A DNA stretch of 16,014 nt from Alphaproteobacteria bacterium (GTDB lineage Bacteria; Pseudomonadota; Alphaproteobacteria; RS24): positions 1 to 16,014 of the forward strand of contig JAQWIP010000162.1 of assembly GCA_029248825.1 (NCBI GenBank). The letters run 5' to 3'. The translations under genes were made by a program, and so were the position numbers. How positions within the stretch are numbered: position 1 is the first letter of the stretch; each line of letters starts with the position of its first letter. The notes under the pieces were generated by a model that was given only the letters and a program-made list of their open reading frames with translations, was not told the origin of the DNA and ran no database searches. Shown here piece by piece: positions 1 through 6,789 of the stretch.

Positions 1-854
1 GCAAATTCATCAAGAAGGCAATGAAATTGCCGATGCTCGAATTAGACCACGAGCAGCATTTGGCGCGCAGTTGGCGCGACAAAAGCGACGAAAACGCTTT
101 GCACGAGCTAACGGCGGCGCATGTGCGTTTGGTGGTCGCGATTGCCGCGAAGTTTCGCAATTATGGCCTGCCGATGGGCGATTTGGTGCAAGAAGGCAAT
201 ATTGGCCTGATGCAAGCCGCCAATCGTTTCGACCCCGACAGAGAAGTGCGTTTCTCAACCTATGCGGGTTGGTGGATTCGCTCGTCCATTCAAGACTATG
301 TGCTGCGCAATTGGTCGATTGTGCGGACGGGAACCACCGCAGCCCAAAAATCTTTATTCTTTAATATGCGTCGCCTGCGTGCGCGAATTAACGACATTGG
401 CGCCAATATGACCCATGAAAGCCGCACCTATGTGGCCAATGAATTGGGCGTGCGCATGGAAGATGTGTTGAATATGGAAGGCCGTATGGAGGGCAGTGAC
501 CGCTCGTTAAACGCGACGATTTCAGACCGCTCCGACGATGGCGGAACCACCGAATGGCAAGAGCTGCTGGTCTGCGACCGCGACCTGCCCGACACGGAAG
601 TCTCGGATAAATTAGACAACCAACAGCGCGCCAATTGGATTGGCGAGGCGATGGAAGATTTGAACGAACGGGAAGTGACGATTATTCGCGCCCGCCGTTT
701 GAGCGAAACCACGGTGACGTTAGAGTGCCTTGGCAAACAATTGGGCATCTCAAAAGAGCGCGTGCGCCAGATTGAACATGAAGCTTTGCAAAAACTGCGC
801 GGCTCCTTGATTGCCAAAACCAATGGCGACCCGCATCAGGCTGGTTTGATTTAA
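1..854 (+). CDS. rpoH: RNA polymerase sigma-32 factor, RpoHII-like (5' end outside window)
   Basis: This is an alternative sigma factor that directs RNA polymerase to heat-shock and, for the RpoHII type, oxidative-stress promoters. The frame is already open at base 3 and reads KFIKKAMKLPMLE, which matches the region 1.2 segment of the family. The ATG at 21 is therefore internal, and the true start lies upstream of the window. Region 2 is intact (DLVQEGNIGLMQAANRF, then STYAGWWIRSSIQDYVLRNW). It is followed by the RpoH box (QKSLFFNMRRLRA), which is diagnostic for sigma-32. Near the C-terminus is the region 4.2 helix-turn-helix (LGKQLGISKERVRQIE). The wording KFRNYGLPMGDLVQEG with NWSIVRTGTTAAQK resembles alphaproteobacterial RpoHII more than RpoHI; this is judged from memory of the families. 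The stop TAA is at 852-854. A second rpoH elsewhere in the genome is expected. Confidence 0.95.
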   Translation, partial: KFIKKAMKLPMLELDHEQHLARSWRDKSDENALHELTAAHVRLVVAIAAKFRNYGLPMGDLVQEGNIGLMQAANRFDPDREVRFSTYAGWWIRSSIQDYVLRNWSIVRTGTTAAQKSLFFNMRRLRARINDIGANMTHESRTYVANELGVRMEDVLNMEGRMEGSDRSLNATISDRSDDGGTTEWQELLVCDRDLPDTEVSDKLDNQQRANWIGEAMEDLNEREVTIIRARRLSETTVTLECLGKQLGISKERVRQIEHEALQKLRGSLIAKTNGDPHQAGLI

Positions 855-868
855 CGCTGGCCGAAAGC

Positions 869-897
869 TTGTCGAAAATCGCTTACGGGGCTAGGTT
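869..897 (+). promoter_or_regulatory. Candidate promoter of tRNA-Arg
   Basis: A TTGTCG hexamer (869-874) lies exactly 17 bases from TAGGTT (892-897). This would start transcription near 904, about five bases before the mature tRNA. The -35 matches 4/6 of the sigma-70 consensus and the -10 only 3/6. Position and spacing are the main support. Confidence 0.35.
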
Positions 898-908
898 GAA
901 AAACGCAA

Positions 909-985
909 GGTCCCGTAGCTCAGTCGGATAGAGCACCAGATTCCTAATCTGGGGGTCGGTAGTTCGAATCTACCCGGGATCACCA
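909..985 (+). tRNA. tRNA-Arg (anticodon CCT)
   Basis: The full cloverleaf can be folded by hand. The acceptor stem is GGTCCCG/CGGGATC with one G-T pair, and the D arm is GCTC...GAGC. The anticodon stem CCAGA/TCTGG encloses the loop TTCCTAA, giving anticodon CCT, which reads the arginine codon AGG. The T arm is GGTAG-TTCGAAT-CTACC. The discriminator base is A, and the 3' CCA is encoded in the DNA. The gene lies just after rpoH on the same strand, with a possible promoter of its own. Confidence 0.96.
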
Positions 986-1003
986 CTTCGCTGGCGCAGG
1001 AGC

Positions 1004-1510
1004 TTAGAAGCGATAAATCGTGCCGAAGCTCAAACGATCCGTCTCGGCGCCATCGAGGTCTGTCTCGACATATTCAAAGCGCAACGATGAATTATAATTC
1101 AGGGTGAAATCGGCGCCAAAGCCGTAAATCACGCCGGTTTTTTCTTCGTCATAGCTATCGCCGCCGCCCATGACTTTGCCATCGCCGCGCGCGATGCCGA
1201 GGCGTAAAAACGGCTCAAAGCCCTCGCCTGGCGACCGCAAAACGCCCGAAAGCGCCAATACCGAAGCTTGGCTATCGCGCCCATTGGTCTCAACATCGGC
1301 GATGGCGGTATAGCTAAATTCAACGGCCAAAAGCGGGTCGAATTGACCGCCCGCGAAAAACGTCAGGCCTTGGCTTTCAATGTCGGCGCCTGTGTCGTCG
1401 TAAGAGGTGAAGCCGGCGCTCAATCCGATGTAATTCTGCGCCACGGCAGGGACGCGCGAAACGGCCATGAAAGCGGCGATAAATGCGGTGGCGGTTATAA
1501 ACTTCTTCAT
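1004..1510 (-). CDS. Small outer-membrane beta-barrel protein
   Basis: This is a 168-residue secreted protein. Residues 1-24 form a classic signal peptide: MKKF, a hydrophobic stretch, then a PAVA-Q cleavage site. The mature part of about 144 residues alternates polar and hydrophobic residues with many Gly and aromatic residues (NYIGLSAGFTSYDD, LAVEFSYTAIAD, GVIYGFGADFTLNYNSSLRFEY). It ends in YRF, the terminal aromatic signature recognised by the Bam assembly machinery. Size and pattern fit an eight-stranded barrel of the OmpA-like/OMP_b-brl type without a peptidoglycan-binding domain. A good ribosome site (GAGGAGAG) precedes the ATG at 1510. It is divergent from the flavoprotein gene at 1633 and convergent with tRNA-Arg. 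Its specific role cannot be read from the sequence. Confidence 0.85.
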   Translation of the reverse strand: MKKFITATAFIAAFMAVSRVPAVAQNYIGLSAGFTSYDDTGADIESQGLTFFAGGQFDPLLAVEFSYTAIADVETNGRDSQASVLALSGVLRSPGEGFEPFLRLGIARGDGKVMGGGDSYDEEKTGVIYGFGADFTLNYNSSLRFEYVETDLDGAETDRLSFGTIYRF

Positions 1511-1596
1511 AGAGCTCTCCTCGGTGTGATTGCTTTTCGCCAGTCTGAGCTGATGCGCGCAAAAAATCTAGCCGCAATTTCTCCCGCGAGGCGGCG

Positions 1597-1625
1597 TTGG
1601 AAACCCGTCAAGACTGGTCTATATT
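1597..1625 (+). promoter_or_regulatory. Sigma-70-type promoter of the PNPOx-like gene, probably leaderless
   Basis: TTGGAA (1597-1602) and TATATT (1620-1625) are separated by exactly 17 bases. Both hexamers match the consensus well. Transcription would start at about 1632-1633, which is the first base of the ATG, and there is no ribosome-binding sequence in front of that ATG. The same TTGG(A/C)A-17-TATAT layout precedes the cytochrome gene. Confidence 0.55.
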
Positions 1626-1632
1626 GCTTGGC

Positions 1633-2262
1633 ATGAGCGATGTGAATTTTGACCAAAAACCCGAAACCCCCAAACGCGGGGGCCCGCCTATTTTATCTTG
1701 TTACGATGATTTAGCGGCCTCTTGCGCCTATGGCTGGTCGATGTTGGAGCGCGGCGTCAAAGATAGAAAAAGCCCGTTTCATACCCCCAGCGTCGCCACG
1801 ATAACCGCAAATCGCGGCCCCACGATACGCACCATTGTCTTGCGCGGCTGCGATACCGAGGCACGAAATCTGCGCTTTCACACCGATACCCGCTCGGGAA
1901 AAATCGCCGAGCTGCAAGCCAATCCCCAAGGCGCGATGCATTTTTATGACGCCGCCACCAAAGTGCAATTGCGCTTGGGCGTGCGATTGGAAATGCTGAG
2001 CGGCGCCGAATATGACGCCGCTTGGCAAGCCACGCAACCGATGAGCCGCGAGTGCTATCAAGTCACCCAAGCCCCGGGCAGCCCACTTGCCAGCCCGCAA
2101 GACGTGGGCTTTGACGCCCAAGCCACCCGCGATGGCGAAGACCATTTCGTGCCCGTGCGGGCGCAAGTCGAAACCATGGAATGGCTGTATTTAGCCGCGC
2201 GAGGCCACCGCCGCGCGCACTTCGACTTCACCCAAGACACAATGGAATGGCTGGTTCCTTAA
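1633..2262 (+). CDS. PNPOx-like FMN-binding protein (Pyridox_oxase_2 / Alr4036 type)
   Basis: This 209-residue protein belongs to the split-barrel FMN-binding fold related to pyridoxamine 5'-phosphate oxidase. Recognisable blocks are TIRTIVLRGCD (residues 64-74), RFHTDTRSGKIAEL (81-94) with the arginine and lysine region that contacts the FMN phosphate, AMHFYDAATKVQLRL (101-115), and the C-terminal MEWLYL. Family members are usually annotated as pyridoxamine phosphate oxidase-related, but few have been assayed. A role in true PLP synthesis is not implied, and a flavin- or heme-linked redox function is equally possible. I chose ATG 1633 over an in-frame TTG at 1597 because that TTG is part of a good -35 box. 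The gene is followed by the cytochrome c gene, which has its own promoter. Confidence 0.85.
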   Translation: MSDVNFDQKPETPKRGGPPILSCYDDLAASCAYGWSMLERGVKDRKSPFHTPSVATITANRGPTIRTIVLRGCDTEARNLRFHTDTRSGKIAELQANPQGAMHFYDAATKVQLRLGVRLEMLSGAEYDAAWQATQPMSRECYQVTQAPGSPLASPQDVGFDAQATRDGEDHFVPVRAQVETMEWLYLAARGHRRAHFDFTQDTMEWLVP

Positions 2263-2285
2263 GCTGGCTTGCGACAGCATGGCGC

Positions 2286-2314
2286 TTGGCACGGCTAACT
2301 AAAGCGCCTATATG
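2286..2314 (+). promoter_or_regulatory. Sigma-70-type promoter of the cytochrome c gene
   Basis: TTGGCA (2286-2291) and TATATG (2309-2314) are 17 bases apart. The predicted start near 2321 gives a leader of about 20 bases containing GGAG (2331-2334), seven bases before the ATG at 2342. This order argues against an alternative ATG at 2312, which lies inside the -10 box. Confidence 0.6.
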
Positions 2315-2341
2315 CATTCCATGGTTAATTGGAGAACTCAC

Positions 2342-2719
2342 ATGCGTGCACTTTTGCTCACCCTCATAACGGTCACTTTTCTCGGCTCCCTCGCCCAAGC
2401 TGGCGATGCTGCGAAAGGCGAGAAGACCTATCGTAAATGCGCCTCGTGCCACATGGTAGGCCCGAAAGCCAAAAACCGCGTCGGCCCTCAATTGAACGGT
2501 ATTTTAGGCCGCGAGATTGGCTCCATCGCGGGCTATAAATATTCCAAAGGCATGCTGGCTTACGCCGCCGAGCAAAAGGTTTGGAACGAAGAAAACCTCG
2601 CCGCCTATCTCACTTCGCCGCGCAAAGTGGTGAAAGGCACGCGGATGTCTTTTGCGGGTCTGCGCAAGCAAACCGACCGCGATAACATCATCGCCTATTT
2701 GAAAAAAGCCGCGAAGTAA
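2342..2719 (+). CDS. Periplasmic c-type cytochrome, class I (cytochrome c2-like)
   Basis: This 125-residue protein is a soluble electron carrier of the respiratory chain. The signal peptide MRALLLTLITVTFLGSLAQA (residues 1-20) ends in AQA-G, so it is exported. The heme is attached at CASCH (C33, C36, axial H37), followed by the class I block NRVGPQLNGILGREIG. The second axial ligand should be M102 in GTRMSF. The C-terminal helix (DRDNIIAYLKKAAK) is typical. The mature protein of about 105 residues fits the cytochrome c2/c-550 group, which carries electrons between the bc1 complex and oxidases or other acceptors. The start is fixed by GGAG at 2331-2334. A strong terminator follows. There is no oxidase or maturation gene beside it, so its exact partner is unknown. 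Confidence 0.94.
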   Translation: MRALLLTLITVTFLGSLAQAGDAAKGEKTYRKCASCHMVGPKAKNRVGPQLNGILGREIGSIAGYKYSKGMLAYAAEQKVWNEENLAAYLTSPRKVVKGTRMSFAGLRKQTDRDNIIAYLKKAAK

Positions 2720-2761
2720 CCCGCACGCTTTTCGACCAAAATAGAAAAAATAGAGAAAAAT

Positions 2762-2795
2762 AAAGGCCGCCTCGCAACAACGAAGCGGCCTTTTT
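2762..2795 (+). terminator. Intrinsic terminator, probably bidirectional
   Basis: A nine-base-pair stem (AAAGGCCGC at 2762-2770 with GCGGCCTTT at 2785-2793) is extended inside by three more pairs around a short loop, and ends in TTTTT (2791-2795). On the other strand the stem is followed by TTTATTTTT. It can therefore also stop the minus-strand thiolase transcript, whose gene ends at 2818. Confidence 0.88.
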
Positions 2796-2817
2796 AATTC
2801 CGATTCCGTGGCGAGGC

Positions 2818-3984
2818 TTATTTTACCCGCTCTAGAATAGACAGATAATTGGCCACGGCCGCGCCGCCCATATTGAAAATGCCTGCCAATTTCGCGTCTT
2901 TGACTTGCATCTCATCGGCTTCATTCATCAACTGGCGCGCCGCCATTACATGCATGGAAACTCCCGTGGCGCCCACTGGATGGCCTTTGGCTTTCAAACC
3001 GCCCGATGGATTGACCGGCAATTTTCCGTCTTTATATACGGTGCCATCGGCCAGAACTTGTGCGCCCTTGCCCGGTGCCGCCAGCCCCATGGCTTCATAT
3101 TGAATGAGCTCGGCAATGGTGAAACAGTCATGCGTCTCCACCAAAGATAAATCCTCGAGGCTTACGCCCGCTTCTTCCAGACCCTTCGCCCAAGCGGTTT
3201 TGGGGCCGTCAAACGCGGTGACATCGCGCTTGCTCATCGGCAAGAAATCATTGGCTTGCGTGCGCGCGCGAAACGCGATGGCTTTATCATGGCTTTGCGC
3301 CGTGTCTTCATCGGTCAACACAATGGCGGCGGCGCCGTCTGAAATCATCGAGCAGTCGGTGCGCTTTAAAGGCCCAGCGACGATTGGGTTTTTGTCGCTT
3401 TCGGCGCGGCAGAAATCGAAACCGAAATCTTTTTGCATATGCGCCAGCGGATTTACCGAGCCGTTTTTATGGTTCTTGGCGGCGATATGCGCCAGCGCAT
3501 CGCTTTGGTCGCCGTATTTTTGGAAATATTTTCCAGCCACAACGCCAAAAATGCCCGGGAATGTAAGCCCTTGGTCGCCCTCTTCTGGCATATAGCTGGC
3601 GCGCGAGAGGCAGCGGCCAACATCGCCGCTCGACAGATGGGTCATTTTCTCAACGCCAATCGCCAACACGCGGCGCGCACGCCCCGCTTCAATGGCATTG
3701 GCCGCCTGAAACACGGCCGCCGACCCCGACCCGCAAGCATTTTCAACACGCGTCGATGGCGTGAAGCGGAACGCATCGGAGACTTGCAAAGCCAGCGATG
3801 AGATAAAATCTTGTTCCGACATGCCGGCATTAAACGTAGCGACATAAATCGCATCAATGTCTTCCGCCCCGACGCCCGCATCGGCCATCGCCTCGTTGGC
3901 GGCCGCGACCAGCAGGTCTTCTACGCCTTGATCTTCTAATTTCCCAAACTTCGTGTGGCCCCAGCCGACGATGCATACAGACAT
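2818..3984 (-). CDS. Thiolase-family acyltransferase, SCP-x / acetyl-CoA acetyltransferase-like
   Basis: This 388-residue protein has the normal length for the family. It should cleave beta-ketoacyl-CoA with CoA, or run the reverse condensation, in fatty-acid or sterol-type side-chain catabolism. The nucleophilic cysteine is C84 in ENACGSG. H285 sits in HDCF, the SCP-x-type variant of the NEAF loop, and H335 in GGLKAKGHPVGATG. The last motif reads FNMGGAA (370-376), with Gly where classical biosynthetic and degradative thiolases have the second catalytic Cys in CxG. This is usual for the SCP2/SCP-x branch. A strong ribosome site (GAGGAGAG) precedes ATG 3984. The alpha/beta hydrolase gene lies 65 bases upstream in the same direction, and a TTGACA at 4040-4035 may give the thiolase its own promoter. 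No DUF35 OB-fold partner is seen here. Substrate unknown. Confidence 0.9.
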   Translation of the reverse strand: MSVCIVGWGHTKFGKLEDQGVEDLLVAAANEAMADAGVGAEDIDAIYVATFNAGMSEQDFISSLALQVSDAFRFTPSTRVENACGSGSAAVFQAANAIEAGRARRVLAIGVEKMTHLSSGDVGRCLSRASYMPEEGDQGLTFPGIFGVVAGKYFQKYGDQSDALAHIAAKNHKNGSVNPLAHMQKDFGFDFCRAESDKNPIVAGPLKRTDCSMISDGAAAIVLTDEDTAQSHDKAIAFRARTQANDFLPMSKRDVTAFDGPKTAWAKGLEEAGVSLEDLSLVETHDCFTIAELIQYEAMGLAAPGKGAQVLADGTVYKDGKLPVNPSGGLKAKGHPVGATGVSMHVMAARQLMNEADEMQVKDAKLAGIFNMGGAAVANYLSILERVK

Positions 3985-4049
3985 GTTTCTCTCCTCAAAT
4001 TAATTTTTTGCAAACTGGCCGTGAAAGGCCTTTTTGTCAAGCTTTGCAG

Positions 4050-4946
4050 CTATCGCGCAACGCCTAGAAAAGCCAAAATATCGGGGCCAATCTCGAGTTC
4101 CAATTCGGGCCCAATATCATGCCCCATGCCCTCGACCGGACGCCATAGCGCACCTGGCACATGGGCGGCAATATGCTCGCCACACACGGGCTCAATCAGC
4201 GTGTCGTCCAGCCCATGCAGCACCATGAAGGGCACGGTGATGGTTTTAAGCCGCTCAACCCGCGAGCCATCCGATATCGCCGCCGCCATTTGGCGCACAA
4301 CGCCTGCGGGGTGAAAATTGCGCGCGATGAGTTTCGTCGCCATCGCGCGGCGCACCGGTTCGGGGGTGGGAAACTTGGGGCTAGAATGTTCGGCTTGGCT
4401 TTGGGTTAAATAGTCGATTAGCGCGGCGTCATCTGCGGCGTCATCGGGCGGTGCTAATTCGGAGACGCCTGGCATCGGCAAGGCGGGGTCGCTCGAGGTC
4501 GACATCACACAAATGACTTTCTCCATGCGCGCACCATGGGTGAAAGCCAAATGTTGCGCCACCATGCCGCCCAAAGACATGCCAAAAATATTGGCTGTCT
4601 CGAGGCCCAAAGCGTCCATCAGCCCCACCACATCTTCGGCCATATCGCCAATTCCATAAGGCACTGGAAAGCCTGTGCCTTGGTCTTCCAACAGCCCCAT
4701 AATATCGGGAATGCCGGCTGCGTCTAATTTCTGGCTTTCGCCGACATCGCGATTGTCGAAGATAATCACTTCCAAACCGGCTTGCGTGAAATAGTCAATA
4801 AAAGCCTTGGGCCATTGAATCATCTGCGTGCCTAAGCCTCGGATGAGAATTAACGGCGCCGCGCCCGCGTTTTTCTCTGACACAAATTTTTGCATACATA
4901 GACGAATGCCATTGGCTTGCACGAACGTGGGGTTATTTGTCGCCAT
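4050..4946 (-). CDS. Alpha/beta hydrolase
   Basis: This 298-residue cytoplasmic hydrolase has a typical single-domain alpha/beta fold. The oxyanion-hole strand is PLILIRGLGTQ (31-41). The nucleophile elbow is GMSLGG, with S124 as nucleophile. The acid is D247 or D248 in HGLDDTLI and the base is H276 in GMGHDIG, so the triad is complete. NRDVGES (65-71) is the common loop after strand 4. A cap region lies about at 155-235. Relatives act on esters, lactones or enol-ether/acyl compounds, so the substrate cannot be named. It is encoded just upstream of the thiolase on the same strand, which hints at shared use in degrading an acyl or ester compound. GGGAG stands before ATG 4946. It is divergent from glpD, whose promoter lies in the gap of about 70 bases. 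Confidence 0.9.
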   Translation of the reverse strand: MATNNPTFVQANGIRLCMQKFVSEKNAGAAPLILIRGLGTQMIQWPKAFIDYFTQAGLEVIIFDNRDVGESQKLDAAGIPDIMGLLEDQGTGFPVPYGIGDMAEDVVGLMDALGLETANIFGMSLGGMVAQHLAFTHGARMEKVICVMSTSSDPALPMPGVSELAPPDDAADDAALIDYLTQSQAEHSSPKFPTPEPVRRAMATKLIARNFHPAGVVRQMAAAISDGSRVERLKTITVPFMVLHGLDDTLIEPVCGEHIAAHVPGALWRPVEGMGHDIGPELELEIGPDILAFLGVAR

Positions 4947-4977
4947 GATGGTTCTCCCGTTTGGTATGGATTTAGTC

Positions 4978-4983
4978 TATACT
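4978..4983 (+). promoter_or_regulatory. Candidate -10 box of glpD
   Basis: TATACT matches the -10 consensus at 5 of 6 positions. It is placed so that transcription would begin near 4990, about 25 bases before the chosen ATG. I find no good -35 at normal spacing, so an activator or another sigma factor could be involved. Confidence 0.3.
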
Positions 4984-5015
4984 CGCCCGCACGCGCCACG
5001 CAAATGGAAGCTTTC

Positions 5016-6782
5016 ATGCAAAGAGATTTTTCAGCCCTATCTAAAAACCACGTCGACCTCGCCATCCTTGGCGGGGGCGCTACGGGGGCGGCCATCGCGC
5101 TGGATGCCAGCCTGCGGGGCTTGCGCGTCGCGCTCATCGACAAGCGTGATTTCTCGGGCGCCACTTCGGCTGGCTCGTCTAAATTAATGCATGGGGGGTT
5201 GCGCTATTTGGCCAATGGCGATATCGCCCAAGTGCGCGAAGGCTTGCGCGAACGCCGCCATTGGAGCCGGATGGCCAAACATTTGGTGCATCCGCTGGCT
5301 TTCCTTATTCCGACCTATGAGACCAGCCAACCGCGCCGTGCCATGTTGAAGCTGGGACTTTATTTATATGACCTGCTGGCCTTTGACCGCAATCGGGCGG
5401 TCGACCCGATGCAAAAAATGGCTGGCCATCGCTCGGTCACGGCGGCGCAAGTTTTAGGCCTTAGCCCCGATACGCCCCGCGTGGGCCCCCAAGGCACATT
5501 GACGGGCGGGCTGATGTATCAAGACGGGCAAATGCTCTCGCCCGAACGTTTGGTGCTGGCCATGTTACGCACCGCCGCGCAAGCCGGCGCCCTCGTGGTC
5601 AATCATTGTGAGGCCACGGGCTTTGTCCAATCTGGCTCGTCGATTGGCGGCGTTAAAATCAAAGATTGCCTGACCCAAGAAACCGGCGAGCTATCGGCGG
5701 AGCTGGTTATCAATGCGGCTGGCCCTTGGGCCGATGAGATGATGAAACTCGGCGATGGCGAAAAGCTAACGAAAAAACTCGTGCGCTCCAAAGGCATTCA
5801 TTTGGTTACCCGCTCGCTCACGCGCGGCACGGCGCTCACCGTGCCGGTCGAGGCGGAGCATTTATTTATTCTGCCGTGGATGGGCAAAAGCTTGCTGGCC
5901 ACGACGGATACGAAATTCGACGAAGACCCCGATGCGGCCAGCGTCACCGAGGCCGACATTCAGCTTTTATTGGATAAAACCAACGCCATGCTGCCCGAGG
6001 CCAAACTGACCCGCGAGGATGTGATTTACGCCTATGTCGGTTTGCGACCTCTGGTAACCGATATCGCCGACACCGCCCAAACCACCTATGGTTTGTCGCG
6101 CGGCAGCGAGATTTACGACCATAGCGCCAACGGCGGGCCCGAGGGATTGCTGTCGGCTTTGGGCGGCAAATGGACGACCTCGCGACGGCTGGCCGAAAAA
6201 ATTGTCGATACGGCTTTTGCCAAATTAGGCCGCGCCCCAAACCGTAAACGCAGCGCGGATACGGTATTGGCTTGCGCGCCGCGCGAAGACTTGGGCGATT
6301 TCATGGATGCCATGCGCGCGCAATATCCCAAAATAGACAACGCCCATATCGACCTTCTATCGCGGCTCTATGGTGCGCTCTTGCCACAAATGATGGCCAG
6401 CAATCCGAAAGGATTGGAAAAACTCAAAGACCCTATTTTGGCCGCGCGCGTGAGTTTTGCCGTCGCCCAAGAAATGGCCATGCACCTGAGCGATGTGGTT
6501 TTGCGGCGTTTGGTCGAAGGCCAGACGGGCGAGCTAACGGCGGCGCAAATAGAGGTAATCGGCGCCTATATGGCGAAAAAACTCGGCTGGTCGGAAGCTG
6601 AATTGGAAACCCAAAAAGCCGATTTGGCCGCCTTGATGACGCTTTCGAAAAATCAAAAGCCTGCCAAAAAAGGGAAGCCAAAAGCCAAATCTAAATCTCC
6701 GTCTAAAACCCCGTCTAAAGCCAAATCTAAATCCCCGTCTAGAGCGAAGTCTAAAACCCAATCTAAAGCAAAGTTTAAATAA
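5016..6782 (+). CDS. glpD: FAD-dependent glycerol-3-phosphate dehydrogenase with a lysine-rich repeat tail
   Basis: This protein oxidises sn-glycerol 3-phosphate to dihydroxyacetone phosphate at the inner membrane and passes electrons to ubiquinone. It has 588 residues. The N-terminal FAD fold shows LAILGGGATGAAIALDASLRG (from residue 15) and the family signature SAGSSKLMHGGLRYL (51-65). Further family blocks are INAAGPWAD, a GKSLLATTDT strand, YAYVGLRPLV, and SALGGKWTTSRRLAEK near the end of the oxidase domain, followed by the helical C-terminal domain. I chose ATG 5016 because GGAAG lies five bases upstream. ATG 5004 and the 4917 start lack a ribosome site, and 4917 precedes the likely promoter. 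Residues 545-588 form a tail with 17 Lys, 1 Arg and no acidic residue, made of repeated AKSKSPSK-type units. No glpK, glpF or glpR is adjacent. Confidence 0.94.
   Translation: MQRDFSALSKNHVDLAILGGGATGAAIALDASLRGLRVALIDKRDFSGATSAGSSKLMHGGLRYLANGDIAQVREGLRERRHWSRMAKHLVHPLAFLIPTYETSQPRRAMLKLGLYLYDLLAFDRNRAVDPMQKMAGHRSVTAAQVLGLSPDTPRVGPQGTLTGGLMYQDGQMLSPERLVLAMLRTAAQAGALVVNHCEATGFVQSGSSIGGVKIKDCLTQETGELSAELVINAAGPWADEMMKLGDGEKLTKKLVRSKGIHLVTRSLTRGTALTVPVEAEHLFILPWMGKSLLATTDTKFDEDPDAASVTEADIQLLLDKTNAMLPEAKLTREDVIYAYVGLRPLVTDIADTAQTTYGLSRGSEIYDHSANGGPEGLLSALGGKWTTSRRLAEKIVDTAFAKLGRAPNRKRSADTVLACAPREDLGDFMDAMRAQYPKIDNAHIDLLSRLYGALLPQMMASNPKGLEKLKDPILAARVSFAVAQEMAMHLSDVVLRRLVEGQTGELTAAQIEVIGAYMAKKLGWSEAELETQKADLAALMTLSKNQKPAKKGKPKAKSKSPSKTPSKAKSKSPSRAKSKTQSKAKFK
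6684..6779 (+). repeat. 36-bp in-frame tandem repeat encoding the GlpD tail
   Basis: There are two full 12-codon units (6684-6719 and 6720-6755, 30 of 36 bases identical by my count) and one diverged partial unit (6756-6779), running to the stop codon. Each unit encodes AKSKSPSK followed by a similar four-residue piece. A shorter TCTAAA hexamer recurs inside the units, so slippage at two scales probably built the array. Confidence 0.85.
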
Positions 6783-6789
6783 TCCCGCC

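Noticed and set aside
1597..1632. TTG start of the PNPOx-like protein at 1597
   Set aside because: The TTG is the start of a good -35 hexamer, and the residues it would add do not look like the family N-terminus.
2312..2341. ATG at 2312 as start of the cytochrome
   Set aside because: It lies in the -10 box and would spoil the signal peptide. ATG 2342 has GGAG at proper distance.
3104..3595. 163-residue plus-strand open frame inside the thiolase
   Set aside because: It is a shadow of the thiolase frame, without a ribosome site or recognisable motif.
4917..5015. Earlier start of glpD at 4917 or 5004
   Set aside because: 4917 lies before the likely -10 box and inside the divergent hydrolase gene. 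5004 has no ribosome site. GGAAG supports 5016.
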